A stretch of DNA of 64,000 nt, from assembly GCF_052324685.1 (NCBI RefSeq), contig NW_027506980.1, positions 124,001 through 188,000 on the forward strand, given 5' to 3'. This DNA comes from Brachyhypopomus gauderio. Taxonomy: Eukaryota; Chordata; Actinopteri; Gymnotiformes; Hypopomidae. Shown here piece by piece: positions 35,129 through 47,639 of this stretch. Positions within the stretch are counted from its first letter, which is position 1. Every line of letters starts with the position of its first letter. Below the pieces are notes generated by a model, which was not told the DNA's origin, did not search any database, and was given only the letters and a program-made list of their open reading frames with translations. The position numbers and the translations under genes are program-made.

Positions 35129-36282
35129 CAGATGCTGCTGTGCTTACATAGTTCTTCCTCAAAAGAAAAACCCAACAAGCACATTCCTCCTGTTTGCTGG
35201 CTTTTGATGAAATGAGCCAATGCATAAAGGATGCAACATCAATGTCACTCACACTTTTCTGCTAGCTTGTCTAAAATTCGCCCTTCCTTCAATTTCTCAC
35301 TTGTCAAGACCTGCAGGTCTTCAAACAAAAGGTCAGTTTGTAGACCCTTTTCCTGTCAAAGTTTTGATCCTTTTGTCCACCAGTCATCGGAATGTGTATG
35401 ATTTTCACCAGTTTACACAGTGTAGCTCCCTTGCCTTCAGTTGCAGGGTTATGTCGTCTTAGATAAGACGCTTTTGAAATTATTTGTGAAAATGCACCCA
35501 AAACCTATTCAAAACAGATTTGATGGAAGCACTGCAGGAGCTGCTCCAAGACGCATTTTGTCCAGAAAATGTGCTATCATGAATGCATCCATATCACCAA
35601 CACACATTTACAAACCAAACCATAGGCAATAAAATACATGAGTAAACTGATTTGTGGACCTTTGTGGCACTTGGTACTGCTGAGATCAGGATCATTACAG
35701 AGTTCAGCAATTATTTTCCCAACTAGGTCATTGATACATTGGAATCCCCAATGTTTTCTGGAACAGAATAGGCTATGCCTTTCGGATGAGAATAAAAAAA
35801 GACTTCAAGAACCAAAAAAGAAGTTAAGCTGCCTTCAGCTGATGTACTCAGACTAAAGGGAAACACTTTAAATCCCAAGGTGAAATGCACATGCTCAAAA
35901 TTTTATCAGGACAGAGTACATGTTTTACTTTGATATTAAGAGCGATCACTGGATTGTCTTCCAGTAAATTAATGTTTTCTTCCGCTACAAAACGTTTTTT
36001 CAACAACTATAAAGAGGCTATGCAACGAAACTGAGCTGGGATGTCAAGTGCCTTTAATGGTACCTTTTTGACCCCACTTCAAATGCTGCTGTTACCTGAC
36101 CAGTTCGATTGTTAGTTTGCCAGATTCTCAATCTCTGGGATGTGAGATCATGCACCAGGTTTAGTGAATGTTTAAGGGTGAAGGTCTTTAATTTCTGCAC
36201 AAATTCCACAAACATAGCTCAGGTCCTGCTCAACATGTCAACATGTGGCGACAGCAAGTGCCTTTGGGGTCCTACAAAAATC

Positions 36283-36355
36283 GCCCGGCTAGCTCAGTCG
36301 GTAGAGCATGAGACTCTTAATCTCAGGGTCGTGGGTTCGAGCCCCACGTTGGGCG
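36283..36355 (+). tRNA. tRNA-Lys-CTT: tRNA-Lys(CTT), class K1
   Basis: U26. Same as 2923-2995. Confidence 0.97.
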
Positions 36356-36444
36356 AGAGGCTGATTTGTTTGAGTGAAATGTTGAAATTTAGTTAATCTG
36401 TTTGCACAAAATACGTCTAAAAAAGAAAAGAAAGGAACATACAT

Positions 36445-36471
36445 CGTCCCTGGGTGGGCTCGAACCAGCAT

Positions 36472-36512
<41 letters not shown>

Positions 36513-36518
36513 AGAGAC
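36445..36518 (-). tRNA. tRNA-Asn-GTT: tRNA-Asn(GTT), class N2
   Basis: U26. C50-C64 mismatch, with the extra T4. Confidence 0.88.
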
Positions 36519-37672
36519 CAGATGCTGCTGTGCTTACATAGTTCTTCCTCAAAAGAAAAACCCAACAAGCACATTCCTCCTGTTTGCTGGCTTTTGATGA
36601 AATGAGCCAATGCATAAAGGATGCAACATCAATGTCACTCACACTTTTCTGCTAGCTTGTCTAAAATTCGCCCTTCCTTCAATTTCTCACTTGTCAAGAC
36701 CTGCAGGTCTTCAAACAAAAGGTCAGTTTGTAGACCCTTTTCCTGTCAAAGTTTTGATCCTTTTGTCCACCAGTCATCGGAATGTGTATGATTTTCACCA
36801 GTTTACACAGTGTAGCTCCCTTGCCTTCAGTTGCAGGGTTATGTCGTCTTAGATAAGACGCTTTTGAAATTATTTGTGAAAATGCACCCAAAACCTATTC
36901 AAAACAGATTTGATGGAAGCACTGCAGGAGCTGCTCCAAGACGCATTTTGTCCAGAAAATGTGCTATCATGAATGCATCCATATCACCAACACACATTTA
37001 CAAACCAAACCATAGGCAATAAAATACATGAGTAAACTGATTTGTGGACCTTTGTGGCACTTGGTACTGCTGAGATCAGGATCATTACAGAGTTCAGCAA
37101 TTATTTTCCCAACTAGGTCATTGATACATTGGAATCCCCAATGTTTTCTGGAACAGAATAGGCTATGCCTTTCGGATGAGAATAAAAAAAGACTTCAAGA
37201 ACCAAAAAAGAAGTTAAGCTGCCTTCAGCTGATGTACTCAGACTAAAGGGAAACACTTTAAATCCCAAGGTGAAATGCACATGCTCAAAATTTTATCAGG
37301 ACAGAGTACATGTTTTACTTTGATATTAAGAGCGATCACTGGATTGTCTTCCAGTAAATTAATGTTTTCTTCCGCTACAAAACGTTTTTTCAACAACTAT
37401 AAAGAGGCTATGCAACGAAACTGAGCTGGGATGTCAAGTGCCTTTAATGGTACCTTTTTGACCCCACTTCAAATGCTGCTGTTACCTGACCAGTTCGATT
37501 GTTAGTTTGCCAGATTCTCAATCTCTGGGATGTGAGATCATGCACCAGGTTTAGTGAATGTTTAAGGGTGAAGGTCTTTAATTTCTGCACAAATTCCACA
37601 AACATAGCTCAGGTCCTGCTCAACATGTCAACATGTGGCGACAGCAAGTGCCTTTGGGGTCCTACAAAAATC

Positions 37673-37745
37673 GCCCGGCTAGCTCAGTCGGTAGAGCATG
37701 AGACTCTTAATCTCAGGGTCGTGGGTTCGAGCCCCACGTTGGGCG
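37673..37745 (+). tRNA. tRNA-Lys-CTT: tRNA-Lys(CTT), class K1
   Basis: U27. Same as 2923-2995. Confidence 0.97.
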
Positions 37746-37834
37746 AGAGGCTGATTTGTTTGAGTGAAATGTTGAAATTTAGTTAATCTGTTTGCACAAA
37801 ATACGTCTAAAAAAGAAGAGAAAGGAACATACAT

Positions 37835-37861
37835 CGTCCCTGGGTGGGCTCGAACCAGCAT

Positions 37862-37902
<41 letters not shown>

Positions 37903-37908
37903 AGAGAC
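37835..37908 (-). tRNA. tRNA-Asn-GTT: tRNA-Asn(GTT), class N2
   Basis: U27. C50-C64 mismatch. Confidence 0.88.
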
Positions 37909-39062
37909 CAGATGCTGCTGTGCTTACATAGTTCTTCCTCAAAAGAAAAACCCAACAAGCACATTCCTCCTGTTTGCTGGCTTTTGATGAAATGAGCCAA
38001 TGCATAAAGGATGCAACATCAATGTCACTCACACTTTTCTGCTAGCTTGTCTAAAATTCGCCCTTCCTTCAATTTCTCACTTGTCAAGACCTGCAGGTCT
38101 TCAAACAAAAGGTCAGTTTGTAGACCCTTTTCCTGTCAAAGTTTTGATCCTTTTGTCCACCAGTCATCGGAATGTGTATGATTTTCACCAGTTTACACAG
38201 TGTAGCTCCCTTGCCTTCAGTTGCAGGGTTATGTCCTCTTAGATAAGACGCTTTTGAAATTATTTGTGAAAATGCACCCAAAACCTATTCAAAACAGATT
38301 TGATGGAAGCACTGCAGGAGCTGCTCCAAGACGCATTTTGTCCAGAAAATGTGCTATCATGAATGCATCCATATCACCAACACACATTTACAAACCAAAC
38401 CATAGGCAATAAAATACATGAGTAAACTGATTTGTGGACCTTTGTGGCACTTGGTACTGCTGAGATCAGGATCATTACAGAGTTCAGCAATTATTTTCCC
38501 AACTAGGTCATTGATACATTGGAATCCCCAATGTTTTCTGGAACAGAATAGGCTATGCCTTTCGGATGAGAATAAAAAAAGACTTCAAGAACCAAAAAAG
38601 AAGTTAAGCTGCCTTCAGCTGATGCACTCAGACTAAAGGGAAACACTTTAAATCCCAAGGTGAAATGCACATGCTCAAAATTTTATCAGGACAGAGTACA
38701 TGTTTTACTTTGATATTAAGAGCGATCACTGGATTGTCTTCCAGTAAATTAATGTTTTCTTCCGCTACAAAACGTTTTTTCAACAACTATAAAGAGGCTA
38801 TGCAACGAAACTGAGCTGAGATGTCAAGTGCCTTTAATGGTACATTTTTGACCCCACTTCAAATGCTGCTGTTACCTGACCAGTTCGATTGTTAGTTTGC
38901 CAGATTCTCAATCTCTGGGATGTGAGATCATGCACCAGGTTTAGTGAATGTTTAAGGGTGAAGGTCTTTAGTTTCTGCACAAATTCCACAAACATAGCTC
39001 AGGTCCTGCTCAACATGTCAACATGTGGCGACAGCAAGTGCCTTTGGGGTCCTACAAAAATC

Positions 39063-39135
39063 GCCCGGCTAGCTCAGTCGGTAGAGCATGAGACTCTTAA
39101 TCTCAGGGTCGTGGGTTCGAGCCCCACGTTGGGCG
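39063..39135 (+). tRNA. tRNA-Lys-CTT: tRNA-Lys(CTT), class K1
   Basis: U28. Same as 2923-2995. Confidence 0.97.
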
Positions 39136-39224
39136 AGAGGCTGATTTGTTTGAGTGAAATGTTGAAATTTAGTTAATCTGTTTGCACAAAATACGTCTAA
39201 AAAAGAAGAGAAAGGAACATACAT

Positions 39225-39251
39225 CGTCCCTGGGTGGGCTCGAACCAGCAT

Positions 39252-39292
<41 letters not shown>

Positions 39293-39298
39293 AGAGAC
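39225..39298 (-). tRNA. tRNA-Asn-GTT: tRNA-Asn(GTT), class N2
   Basis: U28. C50-C64 mismatch. Confidence 0.88.
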
Positions 39299-40452
39299 CA
39301 GATGCTGCTGTGCTTACATAGTTCTTCCTCAAAAGAAAAACCCAACAAGCACATTCCTCCTGTTTGCTGGCTTTTGATGAAATGAGCCAATGCATAAAGG
39401 ATGCAACATCAATGTCACTCACACTTTTCTGCTAGCTTGTCTAAAATTCGCCCTTCCTTCAATTTCTCACTTGTCAAGACCTGCAGGTCTTCAAACAAAA
39501 GGTCAGTTTGTAGACCCTTTTCCTGTCAAAGTTTTGATCCTTTTGTCCACCAGTCATCGGAATGTGTATGATTTTCACCAGTTTACACAGTGTAGCTCCC
39601 TTGCCTTCAGTTGCAGGGTTATGTCCTCTTAGATAAGACGCTTTTGAAATTATTTGTGAAAATGCACCCAAAACCTATTCAAAACAGATTTGATGGAAGC
39701 ACTGCAGGAGCTGCTCCAAGACGCATTTTGTCCAGAAAATGTGCTATCATGAATGCATCCATATCACCAACACACATTTACAAACCAAACCATAGGCAAT
39801 AAAATACATGAGTAAACTGATTTGTGGACCTTTGTGGCACTTGGTACTGCTGAGATCAGGATCATTACAGAGTTCAGCAATTATTTTCCCAACTAGGTCA
39901 TTGATACATTGGAATCCCCAATGTTTTCTGGAACAGAATAGGCTATGCCTTTCGGATGAGAATAAAAAAAGACTTCAAGAACCAAAAAAGAAGTTAAGCT
40001 GCCTTCAGCTGATGCACTCAGACTAAAGGGAAACACTTTAAATCCCAAGGTGAAATGCACATGCTCAAAATTTTATCAGGACAGAGTACATGTTTTACTT
40101 TGATATTAAGAGCGATCACTGGATTGTCTTCCAGTAAATTAATGTTTTCTTCCGCTACAAAACGTTTTTTCAACAACTATAAAGAGGCTATGCAACGAAA
40201 CTGAGCTGGGATGTCAAGTGCCTTTAATGGTACATTTTTGACCCCACTTCAAATGCTGCTGTTACCTGACCAGTTCGATTGTTAGTTTGCCAGATTCTCA
40301 ATCTCTGGGATGTGAGATCATGCACCAGGTTTAGTGAATGTTTAAGGGTGAAGGTCTTTAGTTTCTGCACAAATTCCACAAACATAGCTCAGGTCCTGCT
40401 CAACATGTCAACATGTGGCGACAGCAAGTGCCTTTGGGGTCCTACAAAAATC

Positions 40453-40525
40453 GCCCGGCTAGCTCAGTCGGTAGAGCATGAGTCTCTTAATCTCAGGGTC
40501 GTGGGTTCGAGCCCCACGTTGGGCG
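40453..40525 (+). tRNA. tRNA-Lys-CTT: tRNA-Lys(CTT), class K4
   Basis: U29. U31-U39 mismatch. Confidence 0.87.
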
Positions 40526-40614
40526 AGAGGCTGATTTGTTTGAGTGAAATGTTGAAATTTAGTTAATCTGTTTGCACAAAATACGTCTAAAAAAGAAGAG
40601 AAAGGAACATACAT

Positions 40615-40641
40615 CGTCCCTGAGTGGGCTCGAACCACCAT

Positions 40642-40682
<41 letters not shown>

Positions 40683-40688
40683 AGAGAC
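40615..40688 (-). tRNA. tRNA-Asn-GTT: tRNA-Asn(GTT), class N3
   Basis: U29. G49-U65 wobble. Confidence 0.93.
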
Positions 40689-41842
40689 CAGATGCTGCTG
40701 TGCTTACATAGTTCTTCCTCAAAAGAAAAACCCAACAAGCACATTCCTCCTGTTTGCTGTCTTTTGATGAAATGAGCCAATGCATAAAGGATGCAACATC
40801 AATGTCACTCACACTTTTCTGCTAGCTTGTCTAAAATTCGCCCTTCCTTCAATTTCTCACTTGTCAAGACCTGCAGGTCTTCAAACAAAAGGTCAGTTTG
40901 TAGACCCTTTTCCTGTCAAAGTTTTGATCCTTTTGTCCACCAGTCATCGGAATGTGTATGATTTTCACCAGTTTACACAGTGTAGCTCCCTTGCATTCAG
41001 TTGCAGGGTTATGTCCTCTTAGATAAGACGCTTTTCAAATTATTTGTGAAAATGCACCCAAAACCTATTCAAAACAGATTTGATGGAAGCACTGCAGGAG
41101 CTGCTCCAAGACGCATTTTGTCCAGAAAATGTGCTATCATGAATGCATACATATCACCAACACACATTTACAAACCAAACCATAGGCAATAAAATACATG
41201 AGTAAACTGATTTGTGGACCTTTGTGGCACTTGGTACTGCTGAGATCAGGATCATTACAGAGTTCAGCAATTATTTTCCCAACTAGGTCATTGATACATT
41301 GGAATCCCCAATGTTTTCTGGAACAGAATAGGCTATGCCTTTCGGATGAGAATAAAAAAAGACTTCAAGAACCAAAAAAGAAGTTAAGCTGCCTTCAGCT
41401 GATGTACTCAGACTAAAGGGAAACACTTTAAATCCCAAGGTGAAATGCACATGCTCAAAATTTTATCAGGACAGAGTACATGTTTTACTTTGATATTAAG
41501 AGCGATCACTGGATTGTCTTCCAGTAAATTAATGTTTTCTTCCGCTACAAAACGTTTTTTCAACAACTATAAAGAGGCTATGCAACGAAACTGAGCTGGG
41601 ATGTCAAGTGCCTTTAATGGTACCTTTTTGACCCCACTTCAAATGCTGCTGTTACCTGACCAGTTCGATTGTTAGTTTGCCAGATTCTCAATCTCTGGGA
41701 TGTGAGATCATGCACCAGGTTTAGTGAATGTTTAAGGGTGAAGGTCTTTAATTTCTGCACAAATTCCACAAACATAGCTCAGGTCCTGCTCAACATGTCA
41801 ACATGTGGCGACAGCAAGTGCCTTTGGGGTCCTACAAAAATC

Positions 41843-41915
41843 GCCCGGCTAGCTCAGTCGGTAGAGCATGAGACTCTTAATCTCAGGGTCGTGGGTTCGA
41901 GCCCCACGTTGGGCG
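41843..41915 (+). tRNA. tRNA-Lys-CTT: tRNA-Lys(CTT), class K1
   Basis: U30. Same as 2923-2995. Confidence 0.97.
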
Positions 41916-42004
41916 AGAGGCTGATTTGTTTGAGTGAAATGTTGAAATTTAGTTAATCTGTTTGCACAAAATACGTCTAAAAAAGAAGAGAAAGGAACAT
42001 ACAT

Positions 42005-42031
42005 CGTCCCTGGGTGGGCTCGAACCACCAT

Positions 42032-42072
<41 letters not shown>

Positions 42073-42078
42073 AGAGAC
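42005..42078 (-). tRNA. tRNA-Asn-GTT: tRNA-Asn(GTT), class N1
   Basis: U30. Same as 305-378. Confidence 0.96.
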
Positions 42079-43232
42079 CAGATGCTGCTGTGCTTACATA
42101 GTTCTTCCTCAAAAGAAAAACCCAACAAGCACATTCCTCCTGTTTGCTGGCTTTTGATGAAATGAGCCAATGCATAAAGGATGCAACATCAATGTCACTC
42201 ACACTTTTCTGCTAGCTTGTCTAAAATTCGCCCTTCCTTTAATTTCTCACTTGTCAAGACCTGCAGGTCTTCAAACAAAAGGTCAGTTTGTAGACCCTTT
42301 TCCTGTCAAAGTTTTGATCCTTTTGTCCACCAGTCATCGGAATGTGTATGATTTTCACCAGTTTACACAGTGTAGCTCCCTTGCCTTCAGTTGCAGGGTT
42401 ATGTCCTCTTAGATAAGACGCTTTTGAAATTATTTGTGAAAATGCACCCAAAACCTATTCAAAACAGATTTGATGGAAGCACTGCAGGAGCTGCTCCAAG
42501 ACGCATTTTGTCCAGAAAATGTGCTATCATGAATGCATCCATATCACCAACACACATTTACAAACCAAACCATAGGCAATAAAATACATGAGTAAACTGA
42601 TTTGTGGACCTTTGTGGCACTTGGTACTGCTGAGATCAGGATCATTACAGAGTTCAGCAATTATTTTCCCAACTAGGTCATTGATACATTGGAATCCCCA
42701 ATGTTTTCTGGAACAGAATAGGCTATGCCTTTCGGATGAGAATAAAAAAAGACTTCAAGAACCAAAAAAGAAGTTAAGCTGCCTTCAGCTGATGTACTCA
42801 GACTAAAGGGAAACACTTTAAATCCCAAGGTGAAATGCACATGCTCAAAATTTTATCAGGACAGAGTACATGTTTTACTTTGATATTAAGAGCGATCACT
42901 GGATTGTCTTCCAGTAAATTAATGTTTTCTTCCGCTACAAAACGTTTTTTCAACAACTATAAAGAGGCTATGCAACGAAACTGAGCTGGGATGTCAAGTG
43001 CCTTTAATGGTACCTTTTTGACCCCACTTCAAATGCTGCTGTTACCTGACCAGTTCGATTGTTAGTTTGCCAGATTCTCAATCTCTGGGATGTGAGATCA
43101 TGCACCAGGTTTAGTGAATGTTTAAGGGTGAAGGTCTTTAATTTCTGCACAAATTCCACAAACATAGCTCAGGTCCTGCTCAACATGTCAACATGTGGCG
43201 ACAGCAAGTGCCTTTGGGGTCCTACAAAAATC

Positions 43233-43305
43233 GCCCGGCTAGCTCAGTCGGTAGAGCATGAGACTCTTAATCTCAGGGTCGTGGGTTCGAGCCCCACGTT
43301 GGGCG
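43233..43305 (+). tRNA. tRNA-Lys-CTT: tRNA-Lys(CTT), class K1
   Basis: U31. Same as 2923-2995. Confidence 0.97.
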
Positions 43306-43394
43306 AGAGGCTGATTTGTTTGAGTGAAATGTTGAAATTTAGTTAATCTGTTTGCACAAAATACGTCTAAAAAAGAAGAGAAAGGAACATACAT

Positions 43395-43421
43395 CGTCCC
43401 TGGGTGGGCTCGAACCACCAT

Positions 43422-43462
<41 letters not shown>

Positions 43463-43468
43463 AGAGAC
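43395..43468 (-). tRNA. tRNA-Asn-GTT: tRNA-Asn(GTT), class N1
   Basis: U31. Same as 305-378. Confidence 0.96.
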
Positions 43469-44622
43469 CAGATGCTGCTGTGCTTACATAGTTCTTCCTC
43501 AAAAGAAAAACCCAACAAGCACATTCCTCCTGTTTGCTGGCTTTTGATGAAATGAGCCAATGCATAAAGGATGCAACATCAATGTCACTCACACTTTTCT
43601 GCTAGCTTGTCTAAAATTCGCCCTTCCTTCAATTTCTCACTTGTCAAGACCTGCAGGTCTTCAAACAAAAGGTCAGTTTGTAGACCCTTTTCCTGTCAAA
43701 GTTTTGATCCTTTTGTCCACCAGTCATCGGAATGTGTATGATTTTCACCAGTTTACACAGTGTAGCTCCCTTGCCTTCAGTTGCAGGGTTATGTCCTCTT
43801 AGATAAGACGCTTTTGAAATTATTTGTGAAAATGCACCCAAAACCTATTCAAAACAGATTTGATGGAAGCACTGCAGGAGCTGCTCCAAGACGCATTTTG
43901 TCCAGAAAATGTGCTATCATGAATGCATCCATATCACCAACACACATTTACAAACCAAACCATAGGCAATAAAATACATGAGTAAACTGATTTGTGGACC
44001 TTTGTGGCACTTGGTACTGCTGAGATCAGGATCATTACAGAGTTCAGCAATTATTTTCCCAACTAGGTCATTGATACATTGGAATCCCCAATGTTTTCTG
44101 GAACAGAATAGGCTATGCCTTTCGGATGAGAATAAAAAAAGACTTCAAGAACCAAAAAAGAAGTTAAGCTGCCTTCAGCTGATGCACTCAGACTAAAGGG
44201 AAACACTTTAAATCCCAAGGTGAAATGCACATGCTCAAAATTTTATCAGGACAGAGTACATGTTTTACTTTGATATTAAGAGCGATCACTGGATTGTCTT
44301 CCAGTAAATTAATGTTTTCTTCCGCTACAAAACGTTTTTTCAACAACTATAAAGAGGCTATGCAACGAAACTGAGCTGAGATGTCAAGTGCCTTTAATGG
44401 TACATTTTTGACCCCACTTCAAATGCTGCTGTTACCTGACCAGTTCGATTGTTAGTTTGCCAGATTCTCAATCTCTGGGATGTGAGATCATGCACCAGGT
44501 TTAGTGAATGTTTAAGGGTGAAGGTCTTTAGTTTCTGCACAAATTCCACAAACATAGCTCAGGTCCTGCTCAACATGTCAACATGTGGCGACAGCAAGTG
44601 CCTTTGGGGTCCTACAAAAATC

Positions 44623-44695
44623 GCCCGGCTAGCTCAGTCGGTAGAGCATGAGACTCTTAATCTCAGGGTCGTGGGTTCGAGCCCCACGTTGGGCG
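44623..44695 (+). tRNA. tRNA-Lys-CTT: tRNA-Lys(CTT), class K1
   Basis: U32. Same as 2923-2995, although the rest of this unit is of U6 type, which elsewhere carries K4. Confidence 0.97.
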
Positions 44696-44784
44696 AGAGG
44701 CTGATTTGTTTGAGTGAAATGTTGAAATTTAGTTAATCTGTTTGCACAAAATACGTCTAAAAAAGAAGAGAAAGGAACATACAT

Positions 44785-44811
44785 CGTCCCTGAGTGGGCT
44801 CGAACCACCAT

Positions 44812-44852
<41 letters not shown>

Positions 44853-44858
44853 AGAGAC
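44785..44858 (-). tRNA. tRNA-Asn-GTT: tRNA-Asn(GTT), class N3
   Basis: U32. G49-U65 wobble. Confidence 0.93.
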
Positions 44859-46012
44859 CAGATGCTGCTGTGCTTACATAGTTCTTCCTCAAAAGAAAAA
44901 CCCAACAAGCACATTCCTCCTGTTTGCTGTCTTTTGATGAAATGAGCCAATGCATAAAGGATGCAACATCAATGTCACTCACACTTTTCTGCTAGCTTGT
45001 CTAAAATTCGCCCTTCCTTCAATTTCTCACTTGTCAAGACCTGCAGGTCTTCAAACAAAAGGTCAGTTTGTAGACCCTTTTCCTGTCAAAGTTTTGATCC
45101 TTTTGTCCACCAGTCATCGGAATGTGTATGATTTTCACCAGTTTACACAGTGTAGCTCCCTTGCATTCAGTTGCAGGGTTATGTCCTCTTAGATAAGACG
45201 CTTTTCAAATTATTTGTGAAAATGCACCCAAAACCTATTCAAAACAGATTTGATGGAAGCACTGCAGGAGCTGCTCCAAGACGCATTTTGTCCAGAAAAT
45301 GTGCTATCATGAATGCATACATATCACCAACACACATTTACAAACCAAACCATAGGCAATAAAATACATGAGTAAACTGATTTGTGGACCTTTGTGGCAC
45401 TTGGTACTGCTGAGATCAGGATCATTACAGAGTTCAGCAATTATTTTCCCAACTAGGTCATTGATACATTGGAATCCCCAATGTTTTCTGGAACAGAATA
45501 GGCTATGCCTTTCGGATGAGAATAAAAAAAGACTTCAAGAACCAAAAAAGAAGTTAAGCTGCCTTCAGCTGATGTACTCAGACTAAAGGGAAACACTTTA
45601 AATCCCAAGGTGAAATGCACATGCTCAAAATTTTATCAGGACAGAGTACATGTTTTACTTTGATATTAAGAGCGATCACTGGATTGTCTTCCAGTAAATT
45701 AATGTTTTCTTCCGCTACAAAACGTTTTTTCAACAACTATAAAGAGGCTATGCAACGAAACTGAGCTGGGATGTCAAGTGCCTTTAATGGTACCTTTTTG
45801 ACCCCACTTCAAATGCTGCTGTTACCTGACCAGTTCGATTGTTAGTTTGCCAGATTCTCAATCTCTGGGATGTGAGATCATGCACCAGGTTTAGTGAATG
45901 TTTAAGGGTGAAGGTCTTTAATTTCTGCACAAATTCCACAAACATAGCTCAGGTCCTGCTCAACATGTCAACATGTGGCGACAGCAAGTGCCTTTGGGGT
46001 CCTACAAAAATC

Positions 46013-46085
46013 GCCCGGCTAGCTCAGTCGGTAGAGCATGAGACTCTTAATCTCAGGGTCGTGGGTTCGAGCCCCACGTTGGGCG
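46013..46085 (+). tRNA. tRNA-Lys-CTT: tRNA-Lys(CTT), class K1
   Basis: U33, the unit split by the L1. Same as 2923-2995. Confidence 0.97.
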
Positions 46086-46174
46086 AGAGGCTGATTTGTT
46101 TGAGTGAAATGTTGAAATTTAGTTAATCTGTTTGCACAAAATACGTCTAAAAAAGAAGAGAAAGGAACATACAT

Positions 46175-46201
46175 CGTCCCTGGGTGGGCTCGAACCACCA
46201 T

Positions 46202-46242
<41 letters not shown>

Positions 46243-46248
46243 AGAGAC
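46175..46248 (-). tRNA. tRNA-Asn-GTT: tRNA-Asn(GTT), class N1
   Basis: U33. Same as 305-378; the L1 lies about 870 bp upstream of its 5' end. Confidence 0.96.
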
Positions 46249-47106
46249 CAGATGCTGCTGTGCTTACATAGTTCTTCCTCAAAAGAAAAACCCAACAAGC
46301 ACATTCCTCCTGTTTGCTGGCTTTTGATGAAATGAGCCAATGCATAAAGGATGCAACATCAATGTCACTCACACTTTTCTGCTAGCTTGTCTAAAATTCG
46401 CCCTTCCTTCAATTTCTCACTTGTCAAGACCTCCAGGTCTTCAAACAAAAGGTCAGTTTGTAGACCCTTTTCCTGTCAAAGTTTTGATCCTTTTGTCCAC
46501 CAGTCATCGGAATGTGTATGATTTTCACCAGTTTACACAGTGTAGCTCCCTTGCCTTCAGTTGCAGGGTTATGTCGTCTTAGATAAGACGCTTTTGAAAT
46601 TATTTGTGAAAATGCACCCAAAACCTATTCAAAACAGATTTGATGGAAGCACTGCAGGAGCTGCTCCAAGACGCATTTTGTCCAGAAAATGTGCTATCAT
46701 GAATGCATCCATATCACCAACACACATTTACAAACCAAACCATAGGCAATAAAATACATGAGTAAACTGATTTGTGGACCTTTGTGGCACTTGGTACTGC
46801 TGAGATCAGGATCATTACAGAGTTCAGCAATTATTTTCCCAACTAGGTCATTGATACATTGGAATCCCCAATGTTTTCTGGAACAGAATAGGCTATGCCT
46901 TTCGGATGAGAATAAAAAAAGACTTCAAGAACCAAAAAAGAAGTTAAGCTGCCTTCAGCTGATGTACTCAGACTAAAGGGAAACACTTTAAATCCCAAGG
47001 TGAAATGCACATGCTCAAAATTTTATCAGGACAGAGTACATGTTTTACTTTGATATTAAGAGCGATCACTGGATTGTCTTCCAGTAAATTAATGTTTTCT
47101 TCCGCT

Positions 47107-47112
47107 ACAAAA

Positions 47113-47121
<9 letters not shown>
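47107..47121 (+). repeat. Target-site duplication, left copy
   Basis: acaaaacgttttttc, identical to 54084-54098. Intact units have this word once, followed by aacaactataaag, which here lies only after the right copy. Confidence 0.95.

Positions 47122-47166
<45 letters not shown>
47122..47166 (-). repeat. Poly(A) tail of the L1 element
   Basis: Forty-five uninterrupted T on the + strand, directly after the left target-site copy. This is the 3' end of the element and the site where reverse transcription began. Homopolymers this long shrink or mutate quickly, which fits a recent insertion; the exact length may carry sequencing error. Confidence 0.9.
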
Positions 47167-47167
<1 letters not shown>

Positions 47168-47316
47168 GCCCACCTCCACCCCCCCATCTTTGGAGGACAA
47201 CTTTGTTTTTATGTACAGATTTAAATGGCAATTATAACAATTCTGTATAATATATAGTGTAGTGATAACAATATATAGTGATAACAATATGCAAAGTGAT
47301 AATTATTGGGGTTAGG

Positions 47317-47412
47317 TGGACCAAGAAAAGAGGGGGAGAGAAATAATAAAAAGGGAAAAGACAGAGGTAGGAGAAGAAAGGAGAAGAAAAAGAAGAGAAG
47401 AAAAAATAATAA
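47317..47412 (+). repeat. Polypurine tract
   Basis: Nearly all A and G on the + strand (gaaaagagggggagagaaat and similar), so polypyrimidine in the L1 sense strand, shortly before the poly(A) tail. Confidence 0.7.
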
Positions 47413-47490
47413 TAATAATAATAAAATAAAAAAAAATTAATAATAATAAAATAATAATAATAATAATAATAATAATATTAATAAAATAAA
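47400..47490 (+). repeat. TAA/AAT microsatellite
   Basis: Imperfect (taa)n with A-rich interruptions inside the L1 3' UTR. Confidence 0.85.
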
Positions 47491-47639
47491 ACACGCAACC
47501 AGCTCAAATGACCACTGCAAAGAAGTACAGAAAGTAAACCAAATACATATAGTGCAGATGAGTGCGATGTATGGGTGTGTGTGAGTGTGTGTTTATGTGC
47601 AACCTAGAAGTGCAACATAGGATAGATGTATGGAATGTA

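Larger units (their letters stand above)
33329..38888 (+). repeat. Second copy of the U0-U3 block (U24-U27)
   Basis: U24 shares every marker I can see with the partial U0: K2 tRNA-Lys, ctggtttg after it, ttgattaaat, ccttcctttaat and atggtcaaa. U25, U26 and U27 match U1, U2 and U3. The offset is 24 units (33,360 bp), not a multiple of the ten-unit period, so this block arose from a separate exchange. Confidence 0.8.
1..47121 (+). repeat. Tandem array of 1,390-bp tRNA-Lys/tRNA-Asn units, left part (U0-U33)
   Basis: Identical landmarks recur every 1,390 bp. For example, the sequence starting gttagtttgcc (gttgatttgcc in three units) appears at 1361, 2751, 4141 and so on to 45841. No insertion or deletion is visible in any unit, even at A7, T6 and A6 runs; units differ only by base substitutions at about 25 sites. 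Each unit holds a convergent tRNA pair and about 1.15 kb of spacer. The array enters the window already in progress (position 1 is about base 33 of U0) and is stopped at 47121 by a retrotransposon. The uniformity suggests recent amplification or strong homogenisation; that is inference. Confidence 0.98.

Noticed and set aside
1-47121. Open frames of 60-95 codons that recur in every unit on both strands
   Set aside because: They cover the tRNA genes and spacer in overlapping frames, many start at TTG or similar codons, one is broken by a stop in several units (atcataac), and none resembles a protein. They recur only because the DNA does.
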